Made by a program: the position numbers and the translations under genes. Shown piece after piece: positions 1 to 21,600 of a DNA stretch of 64,000 nucleotides. The notes beneath the pieces were generated by a model. It was not told the DNA's origin, ran no database searches, and was given only the letters and a program-made list of their open reading frames with translations. Source of the stretch: Diploscapter coronatus (lineage: Eukaryota; Nematoda; Chromadorea; Rhabditida; Rhabditidae); NCBI GenBank assembly GCA_964036155.1, contig OZ038422.1:78763201-78827200 (forward strand). Direction: 5' to 3'. Position 1 is the first letter of the stretch, and every line of letters starts with the position of its first letter.

Positions 1-640
1 CCAAAATCATTTTTACGCCTGTATTTTCCATGGATTTTTGCTGTTCGTAAAAGATCGTGCACTGCATCGCATAAATTCTTGTCGACTACTTCTACTTGGC
101 GGAACCTATTGAAATTACAGAATAACTGTTTCTTCCTATACCATTTTTTTTTTCCGTATTTTCATTATCTTCCTATCATCTCGTTGCCGAAGGACGGTGA
201 ATAGAAGTCTAACTTTTAGTTTTCCTCATTCCGCTATACTACCACTTTCGCTGTTTAGTTACTGTATTAATTTTAAAAAGAGATGTTTTATTTGAGTCAT
301 TTTCAACTTCTCGAACTAAACTGGACATTCCAAAATTTTCGTGTCTCTGAACTCAATGACATTTCTGTCTCATAAATTATTCATGTATCGCACTATCTCT
401 CAATGAGAACAACTCCTTTATCGTATCTTTTGCACCTTCACGAGTGATCTTGTTCAAAACCACTGCCTACCATCCATGCTTTATATCGATCTAGCCCAGT
501 TTCTTTGATCTTAATCATTTAAATTCATCTACCCTCTCTCTCTCTCTCATTTGATCTTTCCAAGAGTATTCACTTTCTCAATTCATAAGATTTTTGATTT
601 AAATTGCTTCTTTTTCAAAATTCATCTCATAGTCTCGTTC
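1..640. other. Gene-free left edge
   Basis: I see no exon here. The sequence is AT-rich and ends in a pyrimidine-rich stretch that includes a short CT microsatellite and the acceptor-like site before the F-box gene. It probably holds that gene's promoter and perhaps the end of a neighbour outside the window. Confidence 0.5.
534..548. repeat. CT microsatellite upstream of the F-box gene
   Basis: A clean run of CT dinucleotides lies about 100 bases before the F-box start codon. CT/GA runs are common in nematode promoters, so it may be part of this promoter. It could also be plain simple sequence. Confidence 0.6.
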
Positions 641-642
641 TT

Positions 643-651
643 ATTTCAGTG
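643..651 (+). promoter_or_regulatory. Likely trans-splice acceptor of the F-box gene
   Basis: A good acceptor (ATTTCAG) ends at 649, and the ATG of the F-box gene follows after only two bases. No plausible upstream coding exon is visible. This layout is what spliced-leader addition produces in nematodes. The leader itself is not in the window, so the call rests on position and motif. Confidence 0.5.
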
Positions 652-2874
652 ATGATCAATAATCTTTCTACGGAACTGATTCTTGAGATTCTTGTCTACT
701 TGGACTATGGAAACATTGAGAATCTTTCCTGGACACAGAAGAGATACATGATGATTATGCAGAGACACTTTCCTGAAGCGCTTGAGCAGAAGATATGTAT
801 TCGCAAAATCTCCATTGTGCCCTCAGAGAACAATTCGAGTGTAAGTTGGATTACAATTTTGTCGTGTATCAATTTCGCTAAGCAAATTTTGATTTGATAT
901 TATCGTTCTACTATGTTATTGTAGTAGTGAGTAAAAGTATCGGATCACCTATGAAACATCGAGTGCTGGTTTTGACATTGTGATAATTCAATAAGAATGA
1001 ATTCTAGCACACATATTGCGATCATCATGCGCCAAAAAACTAACGAGTTACAGTCGGATTAGATTATCATAAGTATCAAAATTAGTCATTCCAAGTTTCA
1101 TGAACGGCCGCGCACTTTTATCCGTTACTGTAAATTAGGATTAAAAAAATCCTTCAACATGCACTCAATAAGTTTTCTTGCTTATCTAGAGACTTCAAAC
1201 CTACCAAGTCGAAATCCGTCTCCCGATTGATGACCAGTACAAAGATGATGTCGATCCGATCACATCCATCCAAGTGACTGGTTACATCGATAAGCACACT
1301 GACCGAAGAGCGAATCAAGAGAATTACAAATTAACCTTCAATCATTTCAAAAAGTTTTTCGAGTGGCGTAAGTCATCGAATTTGTTCGGCTACTTGGAAA
1401 CCTCAAGCTAGAGCCCGCAATCACCTTTGAATAAATGAGAACGTTTCCAGCTAGTTTCGGGTGAAAAAGTCGTACAGGAGTGTCAATGTTTGATTTCGAA
1501 AAAGAAAAAGCTAATTACCTAGAAAAACCGAGTTAATGACCCTAATTTTGTTACAAAATGAAGGAAAAAATTCTCTCGAATGGTTATCTCACTTTATAGC
1601 AGATACTCTGTGCGTTACGCGTGTTACAAGCACTGTTATTTTAACCCTCAAAACCATGCGAAATAGGGTGAGGAATGGTAGGGGAGAGAATATTTATCCA
1701 CACTTTCGCATGGCTTGTGGGCTTGAGGTTTCCAAGTCGCCACTAACCATTATATTTTTAGCATTCATGAAATTCAGGCAAGTCTAATGTGACTGCGTTG
1801 ATTGACAATGAAAAATGGCTCTATCCAATCAGATATCCCGCAAACACGCCGCTCAGAGAGCAAATAGTACGAAATCATCTTACACTTCTCCCAATCATTC
1901 GCATAATTCAGTCGCTTTCAAATTATTGTAACGGAGCCGAAATGAAGGAAACCAATGGCAATGGTCTCAAATTCATCGAGCTTCGTTCGTTTCTGGCCAG
2001 AATAAAAACTGATGTTCTGGACATTGTAAGATTTTAGAACATTTTTGTTGATATTGAGAAATGTCAGTCATGATTTAGAGCAAAGTCGATCGTGAAAATT
2101 TCTGGACAATCGTCAATTGCGTCGATTCTGCTCGAACCGTAATCAAGGAAAAGAATATTCGATGCAAGGACCTGAAGTTGGAACTGCATGATAAGAGTCG
2201 CATCGAGAAATTTCCGTTCTTCAGAAGCGGTATTCACAATCAGACACATTTCATCACTATCATCCAGAACTTTAGGCGTGATAATCGAATTCTACCTCAA
2301 GTCTCCACCGTTCGCGATGGAATTGCTGAACACGGGACTGTTTACCAAAACGGTAAGAAATCTAGTGAAGATATTTCTCTCATCGAAAAATGCATTTTCA
2401 GTTCATGTACTTCACATCGATAGACTCGGAGCAGTTGAAGATTATTCCGTTTTCGTCACACTACAGCCTATGGGTTTTTCTGGTTGACACGCAAAATCAC
2501 CTCAACGAGTTCTTCAAGGTATTTTGTCAAATTATCTCCATACATGCTTTATGACATTTTCTAGAATTTGCTCCAAGCACCACCGGCCAATCGCGAGTGG
2601 CGAATCATCAACTTCTCGATGGAATTGGCATGGAACGTCGGATGCGACATGATTGAACGAGTATTCAATGAATGCAGCATCCAGCCAACTTTAGAGTATG
2701 GTTTGAATTCCCGAAGGTATGACTGTTCATGACGATAACGAATCTGACGACTAGTTTAGCTACAAAATCACAAATGACGACCCTGAGAACCAATGGATTC
2801 TGAAGATCACCTACCAGAACATCAAGGAGTTCTATCATGACTATGTCATCACGCAGAGCAGAGGTGTTTGGTGA
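652..2874 (+). CDS. Divergent nematode F-box protein
   Basis: Predicted 408 aa from eight exons: 652-840, 1190-1367, 1778-2025, 2079-2229, 2276-2352, 2402-2518, 2565-2716, 2760-2874. The first 45 residues match an F-box (LSTELILEILVYLDYGNIENL), the alpha-helical motif that binds Skp1 in SCF ubiquitin ligases. The remaining 360 residues show no repeat or motif I recognise and would be the substrate-binding part, as in the large nematode F-box families. The start was chosen because an acceptor lies two bases upstream; an alternative start at 604 lies before that acceptor. A 46-base intron (2230-2275) is needed to keep frame, and with it the whole chain is open. The gene could be a pseudogene, but no stop is forced. 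The F-box call is good; target and pathway are unknown. Confidence 0.68.
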
Positions 2875-3276
2875 ATACTAAAGGAATTTTGATGATAATT
2901 TACAAGAGATCTATTTTTTTTTTCTAAATTTGTTTAAAACAGTTGAAGAAATAATGAAAAATGAAGATCAAGTTGCATGTGCAAAAGTTTAAACATATTT
3001 TATTGATGATTGATCTTGGTTTTTGGTAGTTGTATGAAGTTCAAGTAGAAGTCCAACTTTATCGAAATAAATTTACTCCACGAAAATTGAATAAGAGTTG
3101 AAAATATTTTCATGCAGCTATTGACCTTACTCACCCCCATTTGCATGCCCTCCATATTCCCGAGTCGATAAAGAATGGCGCAGTTTCGTGTATCGTTGCT
3201 ATGGTGACAATATGGCGATGGTGCAGTCTTTTAGCTGGAAAACATTGTAGAAATCCTCTTCCTTCCATCGTAAAGC
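2875..3276. other. Spacer between F-box gene and mks-3
   Basis: A gap of about 400 bases holds the F-box 3' UTR and the 5' flank of mks-3. An acceptor-like TTGTAG at 3245-3250 lies 26 bases before the mks-3 start and could take a spliced leader. I see no other feature. Confidence 0.4.
3066..3071 (+). terminator. Poly(A) signal of the F-box gene
   Basis: An AATAAA lies 192 bases past the F-box stop codon and 206 bases before the mks-3 start, on the coding strand. It is the only clear signal in this gap. Confidence 0.45.
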
Positions 3277-12870
<9,594 letters not shown>

Positions 12871-13434
12871 ACCAATTTTGACGGTAAGATTCTTCTTGAC
12901 ACTTTTTTCGCAGTCGTTCTGGATTATTTGCTCAACTTATATCGACTTTCTATTTTCTCCGAATATATAGGTTTCAAAGTCGTAAGATTCTTACCTCTTC
13001 ATACGCCGCCTTTCGTTAAAATACTGACAAACGGTTCCGATAGAAATTTTATTTCCAAAGTTCAATTCAAAATCACGTTTGTCTGAAATAAATTCCCCAT
13101 CCAAGTCGGACTTCCTTTTGTCATCGTCTTTTCGCTATGATGATTAGTTCATATTCATATCATGAGAATATGTGATTCCTTCGTTATTTATCCTTCATTA
13201 TTTATCGCTCCCGACCATCAACCAGTCATTCATTCATTTCTGTACATTTCTGTATCTGTACCCCCCCCCCTCCCTTTCATCATTCCTTTCTGATAAGGAA
13301 TCACTTAGCCCTGACATCTCCCCTTATTTGAATATCCCCCCTCATACAATACACCGAATATCCAATATATCCGATATTCAAATAGCTATACTTTCTACGT
13401 AAAGTAATAAAGTTTTCGAGTATCTACATGAAAA
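12871..13434. other. Spacer between mks-3 and the astacin gene
   Basis: Contains the mks-3 3' UTR, an AATAAA at 13087-13092, a run of ten Cs at 13261-13270, and T-rich sequence. A four-codon upstream ORF starts at 13428 and overlaps the astacin start codon in another frame, which could lower translation if it is kept in the mature mRNA. Confidence 0.45.
13087..13092 (+). terminator. Poly(A) signal of mks-3
   Basis: AATAAA about 215 bases past the mks-3 stop and about 340 bases before the next gene, on the same strand. Confidence 0.5.
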
Positions 13435-16400
13435 ATGCCTGAAAATGCATTTTATCGTAGTCTAGTGGTAGTATTTTTATGTAGTGTTGTGAAAAGTTCA
13501 TCAGTAAGATTGACGTCATTTTTTGATTTAGGAAATTGGTATATTTTTAGGTCGAGATTTTCGAAGATGTCTCACAGGGTACGCCTACTGTTTTTTCGGA
13601 TGAAACGATCCGAAAATTCGTGAAGAATATGCAGCGAATCAACCACATTCAGAAGATGATCATGGGAGTTGAGGTTAGCGCAAAATTTTTCTTATAGATT
13701 TTTGAGATATGATATTTCTTGGGTTGACTGATCTGATTTTTCTATAATTTCTTTTAATTCGTCTAAAATTCTAAAAAAAAAAAAACTTGAATAGGATTTT
13801 ATTTTCAGGAAGAAGACAACGTTTCAAATGGCCTGCCAGCCGATAGTGTTCCGCAATTTCCAACTGTAGCGGAGAAACCTGATGAAATCCCTTATCTCTT
13901 CGAAGGAGACCTCATTTTGACAGACGATCAAGTCGAAGTTGTAGTCGAGTGGATAAAGAATTTGACTACTTGTTAACAAAAATCAAATTCAGAAGTCTCG
14001 AAGATCAATTTTGGGCGAGAAAGGGCGACTATAAAAGGAGATACACTAGATCTGTGACTTCGAATTTGGCCGCCAGATGGACCCAGTTTCCCATTCCTTA
14101 CTACATCAACACTGCCACTGGAGGTTCGAGATTTTCTTTCTTGGTGATAGTGAAGAAGGTATTGGTTTGATGCAAAATTTCGCAACAACTAAGGCTGAGG
14201 AGGAAATGAAGACTTGTGAAGCTAGAATCCGAATATCTTCTCATCACTTCTGACAGCCACAATTTCAGTGAGTTCCGCTGCCGTGGAAGCAGGAATCGCG
14301 AAATGGCAGGCCGAAACCTGCATTACTTTCAGCAGGCAATCATTCAGACAGTCCTGGGGAAATGGACTCGAGTTCATCCTTGGAAATGGGTGAGTATCAA
14401 ACTGTTGCGGGTTGTTACGAATTCATGAAAATTACACACCATCGTTGGGGACATATTAGTTTTCTTTATCATGCGCATATGAATGTTGCATCAACACATA
14501 GTGAATGCATCTTCTAAATTCATTCAAGAAAATATCGCTTTAAACATTTGAATGAAACTCTCAAAGTTTCTTCTTCTTCGGCAATAATATTCCTTGTTCT
14601 TCCCTTTTATTTCAGGAGTCTTTGAAAAGTATTTTCTCAGGTGTTATTCTTATATCGGTCGAGTTGGCAATTCTCCTCAGCAGGTGTCTATCGGCTATGG
14701 ATGCACATCGCTGGGAACAGTCACACATGAAATTGGTAGTTTTCAAAAATTTTCTTTCATAGATAATTTTAGCCTTACTATTTCAGGTCACGCCCTTGGT
14801 CTGTATCACGAACAAGCCCGTTATGACAGAGATGACTACGTGAGGATTCTGACGCAGAATATTCAGTCTACCTATTTGAGTCAATTTTCCAAACAATCAA
14901 GGTAATTTTTATGATCTCGGGAAAGGTTGAAATAGAAATTTACTTGAAATTGCTCGATGTTTAGATCAGCCATGGTTGATTACGGCGTTGGATATGATAT
15001 GGGTTCAGGTAGCATTCAGAGTCTCGCTAAACCCAGCGTGAATGTTATCAGAAAGAAATGATTTGAATTTTCAAAAATCGTTATTTCGGTTATCCTCAAT
15101 TTTTATCTTCATCTCTTTCTAACGTTCTGCTATAATGCTATTGTTGGATCTAGTACGATTCTGAATGCAACCCCACAAATTGAGTGATGCACTACGAGCA
15201 GACGGTAATTAACCCAGCTAATTATGGCACTTAATTACATACTTATAGGCGTTCACTTCGAATGGCGGCATAACGATTGCAACTTTGGACCAGAATTACC
15301 AGGCTACGATCGGGCAGAGAGTCGCGCCTAGTTTCTTCGATGTTAAGAGAATCAACTTCGCCTATTGCAATAGTAGGTTTCAGAAAAAAGATCAAATATG
15401 TGGCGTGCTTATTGAAACAATTCTGTCTATCCTTTATAGAAACTAAAAATTATACTACTTTAGGCACTTGTCCAACGAAACTGGATTGTCAAAATAGCGG
15501 TTACACCGATCCTAAAAATTGCGGAACTTGTCGGTAGGTTGGAACTAAAAACGCTAAATTATGCGCTTCGAAAACAAAAATGAACAAATTCGAGATGTCC
15601 CACTGCCTTCGGAGGCAATTACTGCCAACAGGCAGCAGGAAATCCATCTGCTTGTGGAGCGGGCGACAGACTGGCCTCGTCGAGTCTACAAACCATCACT
15701 GCTTCTGGAAGTCTGCAATGCAATTACGTCATCAGAGTAATCAATTGACAATTTTTGGTTGTAGTAGGGATTTCTGAAAAAAGCGGAGACTCCGAATTTC
15801 ATACCAAAAGAAATGTCCCTTCTGCAGCAAACAATTTTTTATTGCATTTCACTTGTGTTACCGAACTTTAGACATTGATCATTTTCGGATAATTACCCAA
15901 TTATCTCGAAATTAATTAGCTCAATTAAGGCCCCAGCCAACAAGCGAATTTTCTTCCAAATAACTTCCATGTCCTTCTCTCGACAAGCCCCCTGCACAGT
16001 GAGTTATGTCGAAGTGAAGTACGGATCGAATATGGGCAGAGTTGGGGCTAGGTTAATTTATTTTTTTGATAATCTCATCTTCGAGTAAAAATTGTTCCAT
16101 TTGGTCTTTCAGATTCTGCACATCCTCTCCCACAATTTCCCTCTCGGCCACTAATGTTTTGGCTGTGATTTACAACGGACAGAGCAATACGAGATTTTCA
16201 ATGAATTACAGATACGGTAAGTGAATTTAAGTAGCATGTTTCAAAAGTTTTATTAGATAAAGAATATTAGCATCAGCAATATTTTTGAAGCAAAAAACAA
16301 CGAACATTTTCATTCTGGAATTAATTTTAGACCCTCCCGATGGCACGAATACCGATGAGACAACGACGACCACAACAGCGAAAACAACGACAACGACTAC

Positions 16401-18085
16401 AAAGCAGACAAGTATTTTCTTTTTCAGGAACTTATAATCTAAGATATTAGCTACGACAAAGCCTGTTCCTGTCACCGAGCCACCTCCTTCAACCACAACA
16501 ACTGTAAAAACGACAACAGAACCTGTTACAACAACAACAACCATAGCTACACCGATGACGACTAGACCAACTCCAAAAACCACGAGGGCAACTCCTAGAA
16601 CTACTAGAAGAACACCCCCGCCTAAGACGACGAAAAGGACAGTTCGAACCACGACTAGGAGACCTACGACCAGAGGTTAGGAAGAAAAACCATCGAATTT
16701 TGTAATAACCTGAAGCTAGTAGATTTGAATCTTTGGTTTATCAATATCCGTTTTCAGAAAGAAACTTTCTTTAGAAGAATAATTTATCCATTGTGAATAA
16801 ATTATCTTCATGGCTTTTTCTATAATTCATCCTCTCCTTTGTAACTAGGGTAGATTAGGGTACGTTCGGGTAGGTTCAACAGTCCAAACACCCTATTCGA
16901 TAAGCTAATCACATGGAAACAAAATGAGGTCTACCCACCCCTACCCTTAAGATCTATCAGAAAGCCTTGATGACGTAACAAAGGATGAAGAGATGGATTT
17001 TAGAAAGAAGCCTATCCTCATAGATAAAATTCTAAATATGGGTACACCACTCTTTCTAAATCGTCATGAAAAAACCTTAGAAACGTTTATTTTAGCAATT
17101 CGAACTACGACCAAGAAGCCAGTGCCCCCACCCCCGAAATGCACAGCCTGGACGAGGTGCAGTGCGAAATGTGGCGGATGTGGGAAACGTACAAGGAGGT
17201 GGGGACTTCTTGCGTTTCTGAAAGAAATCCACTTTTAGATGCAACGGCAAAGTGCAGAGGCAGTTTTGTAACATGAAGCCTTGCCAGGGAGGCTATTGCT
17301 GCAGACCATTCTTCTATCAGAGAAACAAAACTTGTGCCAGACCAAGAGCCAGTGACTTGGTGAGTTCTAGATCTTTGAAATTCGACGATAAGTCAGCTAT
17401 TGTATCCGAGGGATTATTTTCAATTGTAGAAGTAGGACTTTTGAAACACTTGAGAGTAGGAAAAGGTTTATGGAATATTGAAAGAAGTGATATTTAAAAA
17501 TTTTAAAAACTGACAATGAAATTTGTAATTGTACGAACTCAGTAAAGTTTGTGAGTATTTGAAACCCAATTTGATAAATTCTGAAGGTGGGAGTGAATCA
17601 GATCGAGGTATATTTAGCCATGCTAAGAATAAAGGGAAGAAACCAAATTCCTCAGCTAGTCAGTAGTATGTTTAGCTGAAACACAGCTTAGATCTGAAGT
17701 GAATGTTCAAAGTGGTGAAAATTGATCCTTCCAGCCTGGCGCCCATCGAAGTTCTTCATTGTCTCAAGAAGTTGAAGATAAGTCGATCGAGGTTGAGGAT
17801 TACGATATTTCGAAGAAGGAAGATCTAGAAAACACGGAAAATAACGAAATCCCCGAAGACGCAGGAATTCACGAAAACGACGAAAAGCAAGAAATTCCGG
17901 AAAATCAGGAAAATTCGCAGAAAATTCAAGAACATTCGGAATCCTCTCAAGAAAACTCTGAGAGCCAGAATGTTCAAGAAAATTCCGAAGAAACTACAAG
18001 AAGTCCAGGAAGTGTCGAAAATTCGACAACACCGGAAACTTCGATAGAGGAACCGCAACTTGACGCATCAGGAGTTCCGGCATAA
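13435..18085 (+). CDS. Astacin metalloprotease, NAS type with EGF-CUB-TSP1
   Basis: Predicted 766 aa from 19 exons: 13435-13503, 13551-13673, 13809-13948, 13993-14123, 14269-14389, 14641-14735, 14787-14901, 14965-15008, 15185-15204, 15249-15372, 15464-15533, 15595-15736, 15930-16051, 16113-16216, 16331-16411, 16451-16675, 17096-17198, 17239-17359, 17735-18085. Order: signal peptide; prodomain with a basic maturation site (KRRYTR, about 125-130); astacin domain with zinc site HEIGHALGLYHE (H224, H228, H234; E225 catalytic) and Met-turn SVMHY (M281); EGF (about 328-365); CUB (to about 473); a Thr-rich, mucin-like linker (474-575); TSP1 (CTAWTRCSAKCGGCG..., from 591); a Cys-containing piece; and an acidic Glu/Asn/Ser-rich tail (651-766). 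This domain order matches nematode NAS subgroup V proteases (NAS-33 to -38), secreted enzymes some of which act in molting or hatching; which ortholog it is cannot be told here. The donor of exon 3 (GTGGAT) is weak. Confidence 0.93.
15185..15204 (+). other. 20-base microexon carrying the astacin Met-turn
   Basis: Between a donor after GGTTCAG (15009) and the exon at 15249, only 20 bases flanked by AG and GTAATT restore the frame. They encode most of VMHYEQT, the conserved Met-turn that lies under the zinc ion. Skipping it would shift the frame and remove the active-site floor. Confidence 0.8.
16331..16675 (+). repeat. Thr-rich low-complexity coding repeat in the astacin linker
   Basis: Two exons read almost only ACN and CCN codons mixed with Lys and Arg, giving runs such as TTTTTTAKTTTTTTKQTT. 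This looks like an O-glycosylated spacer. On the other strand it gives a long false Val-rich ORF, which is a shadow. Confidence 0.75.
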
Positions 18086-18635
18086 TTTCAAAATATCAAA
18101 AAAAAAAAACCGCTAAAATTAGGATTCAATTGACATCCAAATTTGGTTTTTTTCCTCATTTATTCGTTTTGTTATTTTCTGAAACTTCAATTTTTACTCA
18201 ATTTTAGCGGACTACATTATCTTCATTTGTAAGCCCGATTTTCGCGGGCGTGTCTTTCTCGCTCCACGGCTAATTATTCCTTACTTCTCTTCTGTTCGAG
18301 GGTTTTTGCTGGTTTTATTTTTCATTTTCGGTTTTAAAATGCTCATTATTCAATAGTGTATTTTTCTTCACTTGCAATGCAAGCGTGCAACCCGATTTGA
18401 TCCTGGAATAAATTGGTTTCATTCATTTTCCTCATTTTTTTCTTGAAAATAACGTCACTTGGTCGTTGTCCAATATTGCACAACTTGATTATTTTTTATC
18501 TTTGCAAATTTCGTGGCGATTTTTATCAATTTTTGAAAGCCATCTTTCTCCTTTATTTGAATTTTCTTCTAAATTTTTTCCTTTCCATCCATTTCTTTTT
18601 TTTTATCTTCAAGCTGAAAATAAATCCTGTTTCAG
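18086..18635. other. Spacer between the astacin gene and ascc3
   Basis: T-rich gap with an AATAAA at 18407-18412 (likely astacin 3' end) and a strong acceptor (TGTTTCAG, ending 18635) just before ascc3. I see no exon. Confidence 0.45.
18407..18412 (+). terminator. Poly(A) signal of the astacin gene
   Basis: AATAAA 322 bases past the stop, the only match in the spacer, on the coding strand. Confidence 0.4.
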
Positions 18636-18659
18636 AAAACTCTTCCGATCGCTTACTCG
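18628..18659 (+). promoter_or_regulatory. Likely trans-splice acceptor of ascc3
   Basis: CTGTTTCAG ends at 18635 and the ATG follows 24 bases later with no other ATG between. No upstream coding exon is visible. The layout suggests spliced-leader addition, and with a same-strand gene about 550 bases upstream it leaves open an operon. Confidence 0.5.
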
Positions 18660-21600
18660 ATGTTTCCAAACGGCAACAATACAGGGAATGGTCGGGGCGG
18701 CAAGCCGTCGAAGATCTTCTCGCTGGCGCTGAATACGATGCCCTCAGTGTCCAAGTCGTCAGACACTCCAGAAGCCGCATCGACGTCGCTGCTCCAGAAT
18801 CAGGTTCGAATCGAAAATGGGATCTTTTTGCAGTTTCCGAACTGCACTGACAAAAATAGGACGAAAATAAAAACTTGTTTTCGTTTAAAATCTGAAAAAT
18901 TAGCATTCATTTCCCAGTCAAAATAAAAATAGCATATATTGTCCGGTTGAATTTTCTAAATTACCCTACATTTTTGTTCGAAGTTTAAAAATTAGCATAC
19001 ATTGTTTGAATGAATTTTCAGAAATTAACTTACAATATTCGAAATGCCACTGGAAAACTTATGATAAAAGAGAGTAGCGCTGTTTGTGTGTGTGTGTATG
19101 TTTTTTTTTGTATCTTTTCTGTGAAAATTTCAAGAACTTATTCAAGATTTCGCCAACAACTTCAAATTCCTTTAAAAATCTTTTATGTTTTCAGTCAGAC
19201 TCGGATGAGCCAGGCCCCTCATCGAACGTGATTCTGGACGAGATGTTCTGCGATCCGGACACTCTGATCGCCACTATCGCTTCACTTTTCTCGGAAAATA
19301 CCGAGGTTTGATTTTTGTGCAAAAAGAACTTCGGAATTATCTACCAACCCTGGGAACAAAATGATACTAATATAGAAAGTGGGAGAATTTCTCAAATTAG
19401 TGACGAATGAAGAGACCAACTTTATTCTAAGAATAAAAAAATGAAATTCTGGAAATTCCAGTTCATCTCTAAAAGCTTGTTCAACCTGCTCGGCTCGAAT
19501 CGAACCAACGATGAAATTCAAATGGAAGTAAGTTTCTTTTTTTTTAAGTAACTTGCTTTATTATTAGAATCTTCGTCTCGTTTGCGAATTTTATACTTCG
19601 ATAATGGACTATATTTAGCACTGTCCTGGAGTTTATTTCAATGTGTTTTTCAAGAGAATAAAAGAATATTATTTTTAAGCTGATCGAGCTTCTGGGCTTT
19701 GACCATTTCGACTTTGTTGCGAAGCTGCTGGAAAATCGAAACGGAATCAACGAGTCCATTCAGAATCAGGCTCGATCCACCACGATCAAGAGGACTGCTC
19801 ACATGGCTGCTGCTGCTACTGCGCCTTCCATGGTAAGTCTTTTTAGTTTTTCGTGCTGCTTATTTTTCTGCAAAATTGAAAATAATTGGAGATTTTTATG
19901 AGAATACTTTAGAAGGATAAGGCTTTTATTGCCCTGCCATTAGGAAAGGTGTTAAAAATCTACTACCTTCTTCGAGCCGCTCATTTCGAATTATCGAGTT
20001 GAGTAATGGGAATGTCGAAAGATGACGTTTCAAATATGCCAATTCTTCTCTTAAAGTCATTTTATTTGCTGTACGCAAAGATTGCAGCGTAAAATGAGAC
20101 ATTTGTGTGAGACAATGAATGGGCGCTGTTGATCGATTTCGATCTATTATCGATTGCATTTGTGAGCCAGGAGCAGCCCGAACGTGGCCAGAATCAGCAG
20201 ACACGTCGCGTAGCCCACACCTACCTGCGTGCATCGGTCGTTGCAAATGTAGATCTCGGATGCCTAGGGTTAATTTTTAGTTTAGAACCTTGACTTGAAA
20301 GGAGATTTTGTTTTAGCTAAATAGTCAAACATGAATCTGATAATGTTAGAAAGAATGGTCAACTAGATTGAAACCTACATTATTCACTTGATCGATCCAT
20401 GTTTGCTCGCAACGAAGTGCCGTCCGGAATTTCTGGAAAATGTTTGATAACCGATTAAAAACAACTAAAAATCGGCTTACAAGAAGTTTTTCCCTGACGA
20501 TTTTGGGCTCTACGAGATGATATGGCTGGGTGTTGTACTCGGGCGGCACGATTACGCACTGTGGTCGTTGGTCTACGCCTAAACTTCTACTTTCTGTATC
20601 AGAATTCATAAACGACTTTCAACTGTAATCCCGGAGTTAATTCAGTTCCAAAAGCGCGATTGTCTGTGAATCTGGTTACTGAAAAGGGTATCGTCTTGGA
20701 GCTAAACCTTTTGCAAACTATTGTCGATTTCAATTCTAGAAAATTTTTGGGAAGATCTTCGTGATACCAAAATACGCTATTTCTTGTAACTACGCACCCG
20801 TCCAAGCGCAACTCCAGCTGATGTTCTGCATGCTGTAGGGGTTTTCCAGCAGAAACGCAGTGACGAGTCGCTCCCGACACAGCACATCGCGCTCCTTGAT
20901 CAGCTTGTACAGCGAGGTGTTTCTGCAATTCAGAATAATGATTTTTTTTTTTATTTTGTGAAACACAACCCCACATCTACAATGGCAAGTTCTAGAAACT
21001 TTGTTGTAATATGAAGTTGCAGAAATATATTTGTTTCGACTAAAGTTTCAAAATTATCCCTTGCCGCACCTTATGTCAGAAGTTTTATTGTAAGTAGAGT
21101 AATATTTGAAGGTGTTACATTCTGACGTAGTTGCTATCGATGTCGTTCTCGTCGTGGACGAGGTTGTGTAGATTGACGATGACGAGGGCCTTCTCCCGCA
21201 GGCTGTTCCACGCCTTCAGACTCGCTGACTCCTCGTTCGTTCTACTGTATTCTCTGAAAGTTGTCATTCATGAATTTGTTAGGTTTCACTTTGTGTTTGA
21301 AGTTCACAGTTGATTTCCAAAAATCAACGTAGTAAATGCTTGTAGATGAATTCATAAATTCAAAGCTTCATAAAACCGATGGATGAACTTTGAATAAGTT
21401 TCAACTGACTTTCTGTCTTTGAAAAGATCTGTTTTCCGTCATTGATGTTCCATCGTTTACAAGCATTTATCAAAATCAAGATTTCAAAAATGATTTTTCG
21501 AATAAGTAAAAGGCGGCACTTCTTCAAATTTTGCTACCTAATTTTCTACTTACTCGATCCGTGGACATGGCAGTGCATCGATGTCGCATTCGAGGTAGTT

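Noticed and set aside
16227..16652. 141-codon minus-strand ORF rich in Val
   Set aside because: It is the mirror of the Thr-rich astacin linker exons. No splice logic or family supports it.
16850..16950. AGGGTAG/CTACCC direct and inverted copies resembling telomere-like repeats
   Set aside because: Only a few scattered copies inside an astacin intron; explained by a small imperfect hairpin or chance.
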